From Pseudomonas fluorescens (GTDB taxonomy: Bacteria; Pseudomonadota; Gammaproteobacteria; Pseudomonadales; Pseudomonadaceae), in the NCBI RefSeq assembly GCF_001307155.1, contig NZ_CP012830.1, positions 124,001 through 188,000 on the forward strand: a stretch of DNA of 64,000 nucleotides, read 5' to 3'. Numbering within the stretch: position 1 is the first letter of the stretch; every line of letters starts with the position of its first letter. This document shows positions 56,631 to 64,000 of this stretch, piece by piece. The position numbers were made by a program, and so were the translations under genes. The notes beneath the pieces are model-generated. The model was not told the DNA's origin, made no database searches, and worked only from the letters and a program-made list of their open reading frames with translations.

Positions 56631-58301
56631 ATGAGCCTGCAATTGAGCTTCGCCGAGGCCAGCGCCATCGGCCCACGGGACGAAAACCAGGACGCCCTGC
56701 GCCTGGTCACGCCCGCCGCTGAACTGGCGGCGAGCAAGGGGTTTCTGTTCGCCATCGCCGACGGCGTCAGTCAATGCGCCGATGGCGGGCTCGCAGCCAG
56801 GGCAACCTTGCAGGCCCTGGCCCTCGATTACTACGCCACGCCGCAAACCTGGGCTGTGGCGCAAGCGCTGGACCGCCTGCTGCTGGCGCAGAATCGCTGG
56901 TTGCAGGCCAATGGCGGCGGCCAGCCATTGCTCACCACCGTCAGCGCGCTGGTGCTGCGCGGTCGTCGCTTCACGTTGGCGCATGTTGGCGATTGTCGGG
57001 TGTATCGCTGGCACGCCGACCAGTTGCAGCGCATCACTGAGGACCACGTCTGGGAACAACCGGGGATGCAGCATGTGCTCAAGCGCGCATTGGGACTGGA
57101 TCAGCATCTGGTGCTGGACTTTCTCGATGGTGAATTGCGCGCCGGTGAGAGCTTCGTCCTGCTGAGCGATGGCGTTTGGGCGACGCTGGGCGACACCGCC
57201 ATCGCGGCCATTCTGCGCGATCAACCCGACCTCGACAGCGCGGCGCAAACTCTGGTCAACGCCGCTCACCTGGCCGGCAGTCAGGACAACGCCAGCGCGC
57301 TGCTGGTACGAGTCGACGCCCTCGGCGAAACGAGCATCGGCGATACGCTGATCCAGCTGCAGCAATGGCCATTGCCACCGCCGCTCAAACCCGGTCAGGC
57401 CTTCGAGGGCTGGCACGTCGAGAAGCTGCTCGGGCAAAGTCAGCAGTCACTGATTTACCGTGTTCGTGATGGGCAGCAACAGCCCTGGCTACTGAAGACG
57501 CTTCCCTCATCGTTGAACAACGACACCACGGCCGCCCAGGCGCTGCTCTCTGAAGAGTGGTTTCTCAAGCGCGTTGCCGGTCGAAGCTTTCCGGAAGTTC
57601 ACCCGGCGGCGCAACGTCAGCACCTGTATTACGTGATGCGCGAGTATCCGGGGGTGACCCTGGCCGAGCTGTTCGCGCAAAACGGCCCGTTGCCGCTGCC
57701 CCAATGGCAACAACTGGCCGAACGTTTGCTGCGGGCGGTGGGCATGCTGCATCGGCGGCAGATCTTCCATCGCGACATCAAACCGGAAAACCTGCTGCTG
57801 TCTGAGGACGGTGAGTTACGGCTGCTGGATTTCGGCCTGGCATACTGCACCGGTTTATCCGAAGACCAATCGAACGCGCTGCCGGGCACCCCGAGTTATA
57901 TCGCCCCGGAAGCGTTCAACGGGAGTCCACCGACACCGCAACAGGATCTGTATGCCGTCGGCGTGACGCTTTATTACCTGGCCACCGGGCATTATCCCTA
58001 CGGCGAAATCGAAGCCTTTCAACGTCCGCGCTTTGGCCTGCCAATCAACGCCAATCGTTATCGGCCGGATTTACCCGACTGGCTGGGACAAAGCCTGGAG
58101 CGTGCGGTGTGCGCCGACCCGGCGCAACGCTATGAAACGGCGGAGGAATGGTTGCTGCTGCTGGAACAAGGCGAACGGCGCAGTTTGAGTGTACGGCCCA
58201 GGCCGTTGCTGGAACGTGAACCGTTGAAGGTGTGGCGGACCCTGGCGCTGGTGTCGTTGTTGATCAATCTGGTGTTGTTGTATCTGCTGCTCCATTCCTG
58301 A
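56631..58301 (+). CDS. PP2C phosphatase - Ser/Thr protein kinase fusion
   Basis: Single protein of 556 residues with two opposing signalling activities. The N-terminal PP2C domain (about 1-235) has the metal-site motifs RDENQD, IADGVSQ, HVGDCRVY, LSDGVW and SQDNAS. The C-terminal kinase domain (about 260-515) has a Lys in WLLKTL, HRDIKPENLL, DFGLAY and GTPSYIAPE, all expected for an active enzyme. A C-terminal transmembrane helix (about 532-554) would anchor it with both domains in the cytoplasm. It is co-directional between the nitrate transporter and nirB, as in other pseudomonads. Its substrates are unknown. Confidence 0.92.
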   Translation: MSLQLSFAEASAIGPRDENQDALRLVTPAAELAASKGFLFAIADGVSQCADGGLAARATLQALALDYYATPQTWAVAQALDRLLLAQNRWLQANGGGQPLLTTVSALVLRGRRFTLAHVGDCRVYRWHADQLQRITEDHVWEQPGMQHVLKRALGLDQHLVLDFLDGELRAGESFVLLSDGVWATLGDTAIAAILRDQPDLDSAAQTLVNAAHLAGSQDNASALLVRVDALGETSIGDTLIQLQQWPLPPPLKPGQAFEGWHVEKLLGQSQQSLIYRVRDGQQQPWLLKTLPSSLNNDTTAAQALLSEEWFLKRVAGRSFPEVHPAAQRQHLYYVMREYPGVTLAELFAQNGPLPLPQWQQLAERLLRAVGMLHRRQIFHRDIKPENLLLSEDGELRLLDFGLAYCTGLSEDQSNALPGTPSYIAPEAFNGSPPTPQQDLYAVGVTLYYLATGHYPYGEIEAFQRPRFGLPINANRYRPDLPDWLGQSLERAVCADPAQRYETAEEWLLLLEQGERRSLSVRPRPLLEREPLKVWRTLALVSLLINLVLLYLLLHS

Positions 58302-58315
58302 GTCAAACACCCCCT

Positions 58316-58459
58316 TGTGGCGAGGGAGCTTGCTCCCGCGGGTCGGTCCGAGCTCGGGCGAAGCGACCCCAAACCTTCAATCGCGGTGTTTCAGGCAGAC
58401 CACGGTTTCAGGTTTTACGAGTGCTGCGCACTCGAGCGGGAGCAAGCTCCCTCGCCACA
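58316..58459. repeat. REPIN (family A) ahead of nirB
   Basis: TGTGGCGAGGGAGCTTGCTCC and an inverted copy flank about 100 bases, right after the kinase stop codon. Confidence 0.9.
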
Positions 58460-58488
58460 GGTCTTCTCCGCGCCATGACTGGGCGGCG

Positions 58489-58505
58489 CGCCTTGATTTG
58501 GTGCA
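58489..58505. promoter_or_regulatory. Possible NtrC site ahead of nirB
   Basis: CGCCTTGATTTGGTGCA has a perfect right half (TTGGTGCA) and a partial left half of the NtrC consensus TGCAC-N7-GTGCA, about 100 bases before the predicted sigma54 start. Confidence 0.35.
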
Positions 58506-58569
58506 AAAAGCTCAAACCCGACACTACTTAACGAAGCAAAACCCAACAAAACCACGCCCTCCGCCGATT

Positions 58570-58585
58570 TGGCACGACCACTGCA
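58570..58585 (+). promoter_or_regulatory. Sigma54 promoter of nirB operon
   Basis: TGGCACGACCACTGCA matches the consensus TGGCACG-N4-TTGCA at all but one position with exact GG-N10-GC spacing. The transcript should begin near 58595, giving a leader of about 175 bases. Confidence 0.8.
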
Positions 58586-58614
58586 TTACCTTTTCCAACA
58601 GACATAAAGCCCGG

Positions 58615-58671
58615 CCTTCAACGACGAAGGGTGTGCTTCCCGAGAGAACGGGACCAGGACAAAGGCGTCCT
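58615..58671 (+). promoter_or_regulatory. ANTAR (NasT-responsive) leader of nirB with three hexaloop hairpins
   Basis: Three hairpins each have six-base loops with A at position 1 and G at position 4: CCTTC-AACGAC-GAAGG (58615-58630), TCCCG-AGAGAA-CGGGA (58638-58653) and AGGAC-AAAGGC-GTCCT (58656-58671). The last overlaps the left arm of the terminator that follows, like P2 in the transporter leader. NasT antitermination of nirB is known in P. aeruginosa. Three hairpins rather than two is what the sequence shows here. Confidence 0.82.
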
Positions 58672-58701
58672 CGCTAGGTAACTAGCGGGACGCCTTTTTT
58701 T
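58661..58701 (+). terminator. Regulated terminator in the nirB leader
   Basis: AAAGGCGTCC-T-CGCTAG pairs with CTAGCGGGACGCCTTT around a GTAA loop, one bulged T, then TTTT. It lies 70 bases ahead of the nirB start and downstream of the promoter. Confidence 0.88.
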
Positions 58702-58771
58702 GTTTGCGCAAAATTTGTCGAGCCAGCCTGACCGCCCTGATGAGGCAAGCCTGAGCTCCCCGGAGAACCTG

Positions 58772-61225
58772 ATGAAAAAACTAAAACTGGTGATGATCGG
58801 CAATGGCATGGCCGGGGTTCGCACCCTGGAAGAATTGCTCAAGCTGAGCAGCGAGCTGTATGACATCACGGTCTTCGGCGCCGAGCCTCATACCAACTAC
58901 AACCGCATTCTTCTCTCGCCGGTGCTGGCAGGTGAGCAGACCTTTGAAGAGATCGTGCTCAACGATCTTGATTGGTACCTGGAAAACAACATCAAACTGC
59001 TGCTCAACCGCAAGGTAGTGGAAATCGACCGGGTCAAACGCCGGGTCATCGCCGAAGACGGCAGCGAAGCCGAATACGACCGGCTGCTGATCGCTACCGG
59101 CTCGACACCGTTTATCCTGCCGATTCCGGGCAATACCCTGGAAGGCGTCATCGGTTACCGCGACATCGCCGACACTCAGGTCATGATCGACACCGCCAAG
59201 ACCCACAAGCACGCGGTAGTCATCGGCGGCGGCCTGCTCGGCCTTGAAGCGGCCAATGGGCTAATGCTGCGCGGCATGCACGTGACCGTGGTGCACCTCG
59301 GCGAGTGGTTGCTGGAGCGGCAACTGGACAAAACCAGCGGCCAGTTGCTGCAAACCGCCCTGGAAGGACGCGGCTTGCACTTTCGCCTGTGCGAACAGAC
59401 CCAGGCCCTGCACGACGCCGGCAATGGCCGGGTCGGCTCGGTGCAGTTCAAGAACGGCGACATCATTCCCGCTGACCTGGTGGTGATGGCTGCCGGCATT
59501 CGCCCCAATACCGAACTCGCGGAAAAATCCGGCATCCCGTGCAACCGCGGGATTCTGGTCAACGACACCCTGCAAACCTATGACCCGCGCATCTATGCGA
59601 TCGGCGAATGCGCCAGTCACCGCGGCATCGCCTACGGCCTGGTAGCGCCACTGTTCGAGCAGGCCAAGGTCTGCGCCAACCACTTGGCGCAACTGGGGTT
59701 TGCCCGCTATTCGGGCTCGGTGACCTCGACCAAATTGAAAGTCACCGGCATCGATCTGTTCTCCGCTGGCGACTTCATGGGCGGCGAAGGCACCGAAACC
59801 ATCACCCTCTCCGACCCGATCGGCGGGGTCTATAAAAAACTGGTGATCAAGGATGACGTGCTGGTCGGTGCCTGTCTGTACGGCGACACCGCGGATGGCG
59901 GCTGGTATTTCCGGCAGATTCGCGAGAACCACGCCATCGGCGAGATCCGCGATCACCTGATGTTCGGCGAAAACGCTCTGGGCGATGTAGGCCATCAAGG
60001 CCAGGACAAAGCCATGAGCATGGCTGATAACGCCGAAGTCTGCGGTTGCAATGGCGTCTGCAAGGGCACCATCGTCAAGGCGATTCAGGAACACGGGCTG
60101 TTCAGCGTCGACGAGGTCAAGAAACACACCAAAGCAGCCAGCTCCTGCGGCTCCTGCGCCGGACTGGTGGAACAGATCCTGATCAACACCGTCGGCGGTG
60201 CGGCGGACGTCAAACCGAAAAGCGAAAAAGCCATCTGCGGTTGCAGCGACCTCAACCACGGACAGATCCGCCAGGCGATCCGCGAAGAGCATCTGCTGAC
60301 CATCGCCGGGACCATGAGCTACCTGAACTGGCGCACCCCGAATGGCTGCGCCACCTGCCGCCCGGCGCTCAACTACTACCTGATTTCCACGTGGCCAGGC
60401 GAGGCCAAGGACGATCCGCAATCACGGCTGATCAACGAACGGGCCCACGCCAACATCCAGAAAGACGGCACTTACTCTGTAGTCCCTCGGATGTGGGGCG
60501 GTGTGACCAATCCTTCGGAGCTGCGGCGCATTGCCGATGTCGCCGACAAGTACAACGTGCCCATGGTCAAGGTCACGGGCGGCCAGCGCATCGACTTGCT
60601 GGGGATCAAGAAGCAGGATCTGCCTGGCGTCTGGAAGGACCTCGACATGCCGTCCGGCCATGCCTACGGCAAATCGATCCGCACGGTGAAAACCTGCGTC
60701 GGCAGCGAGTTCTGCCGCTTCGGCACACAAAACTCCACGCAACTGGGCATCGAACTGGAGCATGACCTGTTCAACATGTGGTCGCCGCACAAGGTCAAGC
60801 TGGCGGTCTCTGGTTGCCCACGCAACTGCTCGGAAGCCGGGATCAAGGACGTCGGCATCATCGGCGTCGACTCTGGCTGGGAGATGTACATCGGCGGCAA
60901 CGGCGGGATCAAAACCGAGGTCGCGGAATTCTTCGTCAAACTGAAAACCGCCGAGGAGGTGCGCGAGTACAACGGCGCTTTCCTGCAGCTGTACCGCGAA
61001 GAAGCCTTCTACCTCGAGCGCACCGTGCACTACCTGCAACGAGTCGGCATGGAGCACATCAAGAAAGCCGTGCTGGAAGACCCGGAGCGCCGCAAAGCGC
61101 TCAACGACCGGCTGCAATTCTCCCTGTCGTTCGAGCAGGACCCATGGAAAGAACGCCTTGAGCAGCCATTGCTGAAGAAGGAGTTCGATGTGATCCCCGT
61201 GAAAAACCTGGAGGTGCCGGCATGA
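58772..61225 (+). CDS. nirB: Assimilatory nitrite reductase [NAD(P)H] large subunit
   Basis: Cytoplasmic reduction of nitrite to ammonium. It has 817 residues from MKKLKLVMIGNGMAG (58772), with GGAG upstream; the longer frame begins within the leader terminator. Domains: FAD- and NAD-binding oxidoreductase (about 1-400, with GNGMAG and VVIGGGLLGLEAA), two BFD-like [2Fe-2S] segments (CGCNGVCKG, CGCSDLNHG), then the sulfite/nitrite reductase ferredoxin-like and siroheme domains with cluster cysteines in CVGSEFCRFG and SGCPRNCSEAG. It overlaps nirD by 4 bases. Confidence 0.96.
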   Translation: MKKLKLVMIGNGMAGVRTLEELLKLSSELYDITVFGAEPHTNYNRILLSPVLAGEQTFEEIVLNDLDWYLENNIKLLLNRKVVEIDRVKRRVIAEDGSEAEYDRLLIATGSTPFILPIPGNTLEGVIGYRDIADTQVMIDTAKTHKHAVVIGGGLLGLEAANGLMLRGMHVTVVHLGEWLLERQLDKTSGQLLQTALEGRGLHFRLCEQTQALHDAGNGRVGSVQFKNGDIIPADLVVMAAGIRPNTELAEKSGIPCNRGILVNDTLQTYDPRIYAIGECASHRGIAYGLVAPLFEQAKVCANHLAQLGFARYSGSVTSTKLKVTGIDLFSAGDFMGGEGTETITLSDPIGGVYKKLVIKDDVLVGACLYGDTADGGWYFRQIRENHAIGEIRDHLMFGENALGDVGHQGQDKAMSMADNAEVCGCNGVCKGTIVKAIQEHGLFSVDEVKKHTKAASSCGSCAGLVEQILINTVGGAADVKPKSEKAICGCSDLNHGQIRQAIREEHLLTIAGTMSYLNWRTPNGCATCRPALNYYLISTWPGEAKDDPQSRLINERAHANIQKDGTYSVVPRMWGGVTNPSELRRIADVADKYNVPMVKVTGGQRIDLLGIKKQDLPGVWKDLDMPSGHAYGKSIRTVKTCVGSEFCRFGTQNSTQLGIELEHDLFNMWSPHKVKLAVSGCPRNCSEAGIKDVGIIGVDSGWEMYIGGNGGIKTEVAEFFVKLKTAEEVREYNGAFLQLYREEAFYLERTVHYLQRVGMEHIKKAVLEDPERRKALNDRLQFSLSFEQDPWKERLEQPLLKKEFDVIPVKNLEVPA

Positions 61226-61539
61226 ACTGGCTGGATATCTGCGCACTCGAAGAAATCAACGCCTTGGGCTCGCGCATCGTCAGCGGCCCCAAAGGTGACA
61301 TCGCGATTTTTCGCACCAGTGACGACGAGGTTTTCGCTCTCGACGACCGCTGCCCACACAAGGGTGGACCGCTGTCCCAAGGACTGATCTACGGTAAACG
61401 CGTCGCCTGCCCGTTGCACAACTGGCAGATCGACCTGGAGTCCGGTCAGGCCCTGGCGCCTGATGTCGGTTGCGCCCATCACCATCCGGCGCGGGTGGAG
61501 AACGGTCGGGTCATGCTGGCTCTGCGGGAAGCAGGCTGA
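61222..61539 (+). CDS. nirD: Assimilatory nitrite reductase small subunit (Rieske-like)
   Basis: Small partner of NirB, 105 residues, with a Rieske fold. Here the full ligand set Cys-x-His / Cys-x2-His is present (RCPHKGG and CPLHNW), so a [2Fe-2S] cluster is likely, unlike the E. coli NirD which lacks it. It starts 4 bases before the nirB stop, and its own stop shares a base with the start of the nitrate reductase gene. Confidence 0.94.
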   Translation: MNWLDICALEEINALGSRIVSGPKGDIAIFRTSDDEVFALDDRCPHKGGPLSQGLIYGKRVACPLHNWQIDLESGQALAPDVGCAHHHPARVENGRVMLALREAG

Positions 61540-64000
61540 TGAGCCGCCAGACGACCGCCTCGACCTGCTGTTATTGCGGGGTGGGCTGCGGCGTACTGAT
61601 CGAGCATGACGGCGAGCAGATCCTCGGCGTCAGCGGCGACCCGACGCACCCGGCCAACTTCGGCAAGCTGTGCAGCAAAGGCTCGACCCTGCACCTCACC
61701 GGCGACCTCGCGGCACGGGCGCTGTACCCGGAACTGCGCCTCGGCAAAGGCATGGCCCGCAGCCGTACCGATTGGGACACCGCCCTCGATCACGCCACCA
61801 GCGTTTTCGCCGACACCATCGCCGAGCACGGCCCGGACAGTGTGGCGTTCTATATCTCCGGGCAATTGCTGACGGAAGACTATTACGCCTTCAACAAGTT
61901 GGCCCGGGCGCTGGTTGGCACCAACAACATCGACAGTAATTCGCGACTCTGCATGTCGTCGGCGGTGGTCGGCTACAAGCGCAGCCTGGGCGCCGACGCC
62001 CCGCCGTGCAGCTATGAAGACCTTGAGCTGAGCGATTGCGTGATGATTGTCGGCAGCAACATGGCCTACGCCCATCCGGTGCTGTTTCGCCGACTGGAAG
62101 AAGCCAAATCCCGCCGACCACAGATGAAAGTCATCGTCATTGATCCTCGACGTACTGACACCTGTGACCTCGCCGACCTGCACCTGGCCATTCTGCCGGG
62201 CACCGATGTCGCGCTGTTCCACGGAATTTTGCACCTGCTGTTGTGGGAAGACTGGGTCGACCGTGAGTTCATCAAGGCGCACACCGAAGGCTTGGCCGAG
62301 CTGAAAAGCCTGGTACGCGATTACACCCCGCAAATGGTCGCGCAACTTTGCGGGATCAGCGTTGAACAGCTGCAGCAATGCGCCGAGTGGGTCGGCACCT
62401 CAAGCAGTTTTCTCTCGCTATGGTGCATGGGGCTGAACCAGTCCACTGCCGGCAGCGCAAAAAACAGTGCACTGATCAACCTGCACCTGGCCACCGGGCA
62501 AATCGGTCGGCCGGGCACCGGCCCCTTCTCGCTTACCGGTCAGCCGAATGCCATGGGCGGGCGCGAAACCGGCAGTTTGTCGAACTTGCTGCCTGGCCAT
62601 CGCGAAGCAGCCAATGCGCAACATCGCGCCGAAGTGGCGGCTTACTGGGGTGTCGAAAAACTACCTGACACCACCGGGCTAACCGCCATTGAACTGTTCG
62701 AACAGGTCCAGAGCGGCAAGATCAAAGCATTGTGGATCGCCTGCACCAACCCTGCGCAGTCGCTGCCGGATCAGCAAACCGTGCGCGCTGCATTGCAGGC
62801 TTGCCCATTCGTGGTGCTGCAAGAAGCCTTTCGCACCACCGAAACCGCGCCGTTTGCCGACCTGCTGCTGCCGGCCGCCAGTTGGGGTGAGAAAGAAGGC
62901 ACGGTGACCAACTCCGAACGGCGGATTTCCCATGTTCGCCGCGCCATCAACGCACCGGGTGAAGCGCGCCCGGACTGGGCGATCACAGTGGATTTCGCAC
63001 AACGCCTGGAGCGGCGTCTGCGTCCAGGACAGCCCAGCCTGTTTGCTTTCGAACAACCGGCGCAGGTCTTCGATGAATACAAACAACTGACACGCGGACG
63101 CGATCTGGACCTCTGCGGGATCAGCCATGCGCTGCTCGATCGCCTCGGCCCGCAGCAATGGCCGTTCCCGGACGGCGCCTCGAGCGGAACGCCACGGCTT
63201 TACGCGGACGGGATTTTCCCTACCGAGAGCGGCCGTGCACAGTTTGTCGCCGATCCATATCGCGCGGCCAAAGAGCAGCGTGACGCACGCTTTCCGCTGA
63301 CCCTGATCACCGGGCGCCTGCGCGATCAATGGCACGGCATGAGCCGCACCGGCACGGCTGCACAATTGTTCGGCCACGTCAGCGAAGCCCTGCTGAGCCT
63401 GCACCCTGATGAACTGCGTCGCTATCGACTGCAGACCGGCGATCTGGTCAACCTCAAAAGCCGTCGAGGCAGCGTGATCGTTGCGATCGGCAGTGATGAC
63501 AGTGTGCGCCCGGGCCAGGCATTTCTGCCGATGCACTGGGGAGACCGTTTCCTCAAGGGTGGCGTCAATACGCTCACGCAGCCGGCATTCGACCCCCTGT
63601 CGAAGCAACCCGAACTCAAGCACAGCGGCGTGCGTATCGAGCCGGTAAAGCTGCCATGGCATTTGTTCGCACTGGTTGAGGGCGATGTTCAGCAGCATTT
63701 CGAGACCTTACGACCGCTCTGTGAGGACTTTTCCTACGCCAGCCTCAGCTTGACCGGCCGTGAACGCCCGGCGCTGCTGATACGCGCTGCCAGCGCCCAG
63801 GCACCCGACCCGCAGCGGCTGCATGCCATCGATCAGCAACTGGGACTCAACGATGGCCCGGTCCTGGCTTACGACGATCCACGGCGCGCCATTGGCAAAC
63901 GCGTGCGCATCGAACAGGGCCGGATTACCGCCATTCGCCTGGCCGGTGAAACCCTTGCCCAACACTGGCTGCAAAACCTCTGGCTGGAAGGCCGCGCCGA
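61539..64000 (+). CDS. Assimilatory nitrate reductase catalytic subunit (partial)
   Basis: Cytoplasmic molybdenum enzyme reducing nitrate to nitrite. The 820 codons in the window run off the right edge without a stop. The N-terminus MSRQTTASTCCYCGVGCGV with KLCSKG supplies the four cysteines of a [4Fe-4S] cluster. The Mo-ligand cysteine is in SNSRLCMSSAV. MGLNQSTAGSAKN, HLATGQIGRPGTGPFSLTGQPNAMGGRE and the C-terminal molybdopterin domain (LTLITGRLRDQWHGMSRTG) follow. The last part resembles the BFD-linked tail of some NasC-type proteins, but it is cut. It begins one base before the nirD stop ends (TGATG). Confidence 0.94.
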   Translation, partial: MSRQTTASTCCYCGVGCGVLIEHDGEQILGVSGDPTHPANFGKLCSKGSTLHLTGDLAARALYPELRLGKGMARSRTDWDTALDHATSVFADTIAEHGPDSVAFYISGQLLTEDYYAFNKLARALVGTNNIDSNSRLCMSSAVVGYKRSLGADAPPCSYEDLELSDCVMIVGSNMAYAHPVLFRRLEEAKSRRPQMKVIVIDPRRTDTCDLADLHLAILPGTDVALFHGILHLLLWEDWVDREFIKAHTEGLAELKSLVRDYTPQMVAQLCGISVEQLQQCAEWVGTSSSFLSLWCMGLNQSTAGSAKNSALINLHLATGQIGRPGTGPFSLTGQPNAMGGRETGSLSNLLPGHREAANAQHRAEVAAYWGVEKLPDTTGLTAIELFEQVQSGKIKALWIACTNPAQSLPDQQTVRAALQACPFVVLQEAFRTTETAPFADLLLPAASWGEKEGTVTNSERRISHVRRAINAPGEARPDWAITVDFAQRLERRLRPGQPSLFAFEQPAQVFDEYKQLTRGRDLDLCGISHALLDRLGPQQWPFPDGASSGTPRLYADGIFPTESGRAQFVADPYRAAKEQRDARFPLTLITGRLRDQWHGMSRTGTAAQLFGHVSEALLSLHPDELRRYRLQTGDLVNLKSRRGSVIVAIGSDDSVRPGQAFLPMHWGDRFLKGGVNTLTQPAFDPLSKQPELKHSGVRIEPVKLPWHLFALVEGDVQQHFETLRPLCEDFSYASLSLTGRERPALLIRAASAQAPDPQRLHAIDQQLGLNDGPVLAYDDPRRAIGKRVRIEQGRITAIRLAGETLAQHWLQNLWLEGRA

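Larger units (their letters stand above)
58302..58771. other. Regulatory region and leader of nirB
   Basis: 470 bases without a gene: a family A REPIN, a possible NtrC site, a sigma54-type promoter, three hexaloop hairpins and a terminator, in that order. Confidence 0.75.

Overview
The window is chromosomal DNA of a Pseudomonas, most likely of the P. fluorescens group. Three things point there: protein sequences typical of the genus, high GC coding DNA on both strands, and many REPIN-type intergenic palindromes (15 counted, three sequence families). Gene order also matches what is known of Pseudomonas: ccoNOQP-ccoNOQP-ccoGHIS-hemN-anr-apt, recR-ybaB-dnaX, ligA-zipA-smc-GntR-xdhABC-guaD, rlmKL-rmf-pyrD, and nasS-nasT-nasA-kinase-nirB-nirD-nitrate reductase.

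Region 1 (1-17.5 kb) is the microaerobic respiration block. A partial alpha/beta hydrolase diverges from two complete tandem cbb3 oxidase operons. After them come a low-GC metallophosphoesterase on the opposite strand, the oxidase assembly genes (ccoG, fixH/ccoH, ccoI, ccoS, a TauE/UreH-like membrane protein), oxygen-independent hemN, the oxygen sensor anr, and apt. Four Anr-box-like palindromes lie ahead of the first ccoN, the second ccoN, ccoG and hemN. The first sits inside the coding start of the divergent hydrolase.

Region 2 (17.5-34 kb) holds an acyl-CoA dehydrogenase, recR, ybaB and dnaX (all minus strand), a solute-binding-like protein, a PAS-GGDEF-EAL protein with an altered EAL metal-site motif, an XRE regulator, a VOC protein, the 4.5S RNA gene ffs with a visible sigma70 promoter, ligA, zipA and smc. 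Terminator-like hairpins lie just ahead of zipA and ligA. smc starts at GTG two bases after a GntR gene.

Region 3 (34-43.6 kb) is purine catabolism: xdhA, xdhB, xdhC and guaD, with a sigma54-type promoter and two tandem TGAC-N6-GTCA sites between the GntR gene and xdhA. A second GntR regulator diverges from a BenE-family transporter.

Region 4 (43.7-52.9 kb) holds a YggL-family protein, a D-alanyl-D-alanine carboxypeptidase, a CHASE-PAS-PAS-GGDEF protein, rlmKL, rmf and pyrD.

Region 5 (52.9-64 kb) is nitrate assimilation: the nitrate sensor NasS, the ANTAR antiterminator NasT, an MFS nitrate transporter, a PP2C-Ser/Thr kinase fusion, nirB, nirD and a nitrate reductase that runs off the window. 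The transporter and nirB both have a sigma54-type promoter, then a leader with ANTAR-type hexaloop hairpins (A at loop position 1, G at 4), then an intrinsic terminator. The nirB leader appears to carry three such hairpins rather than two. A 144-bp MITE-like element ends exactly at the -24 element of the nasS sigma54-type promoter.

No CRISPR array, prophage, complete insertion sequence, tRNA or rRNA gene was seen. I found no clearly new multi-gene system. The most unusual signals are the triple-hexaloop nirB leader, the MITE at nasS, the REPIN occupying the ccoI translation start region, and the islet-like metallophosphoesterase inside the cbb3 locus.
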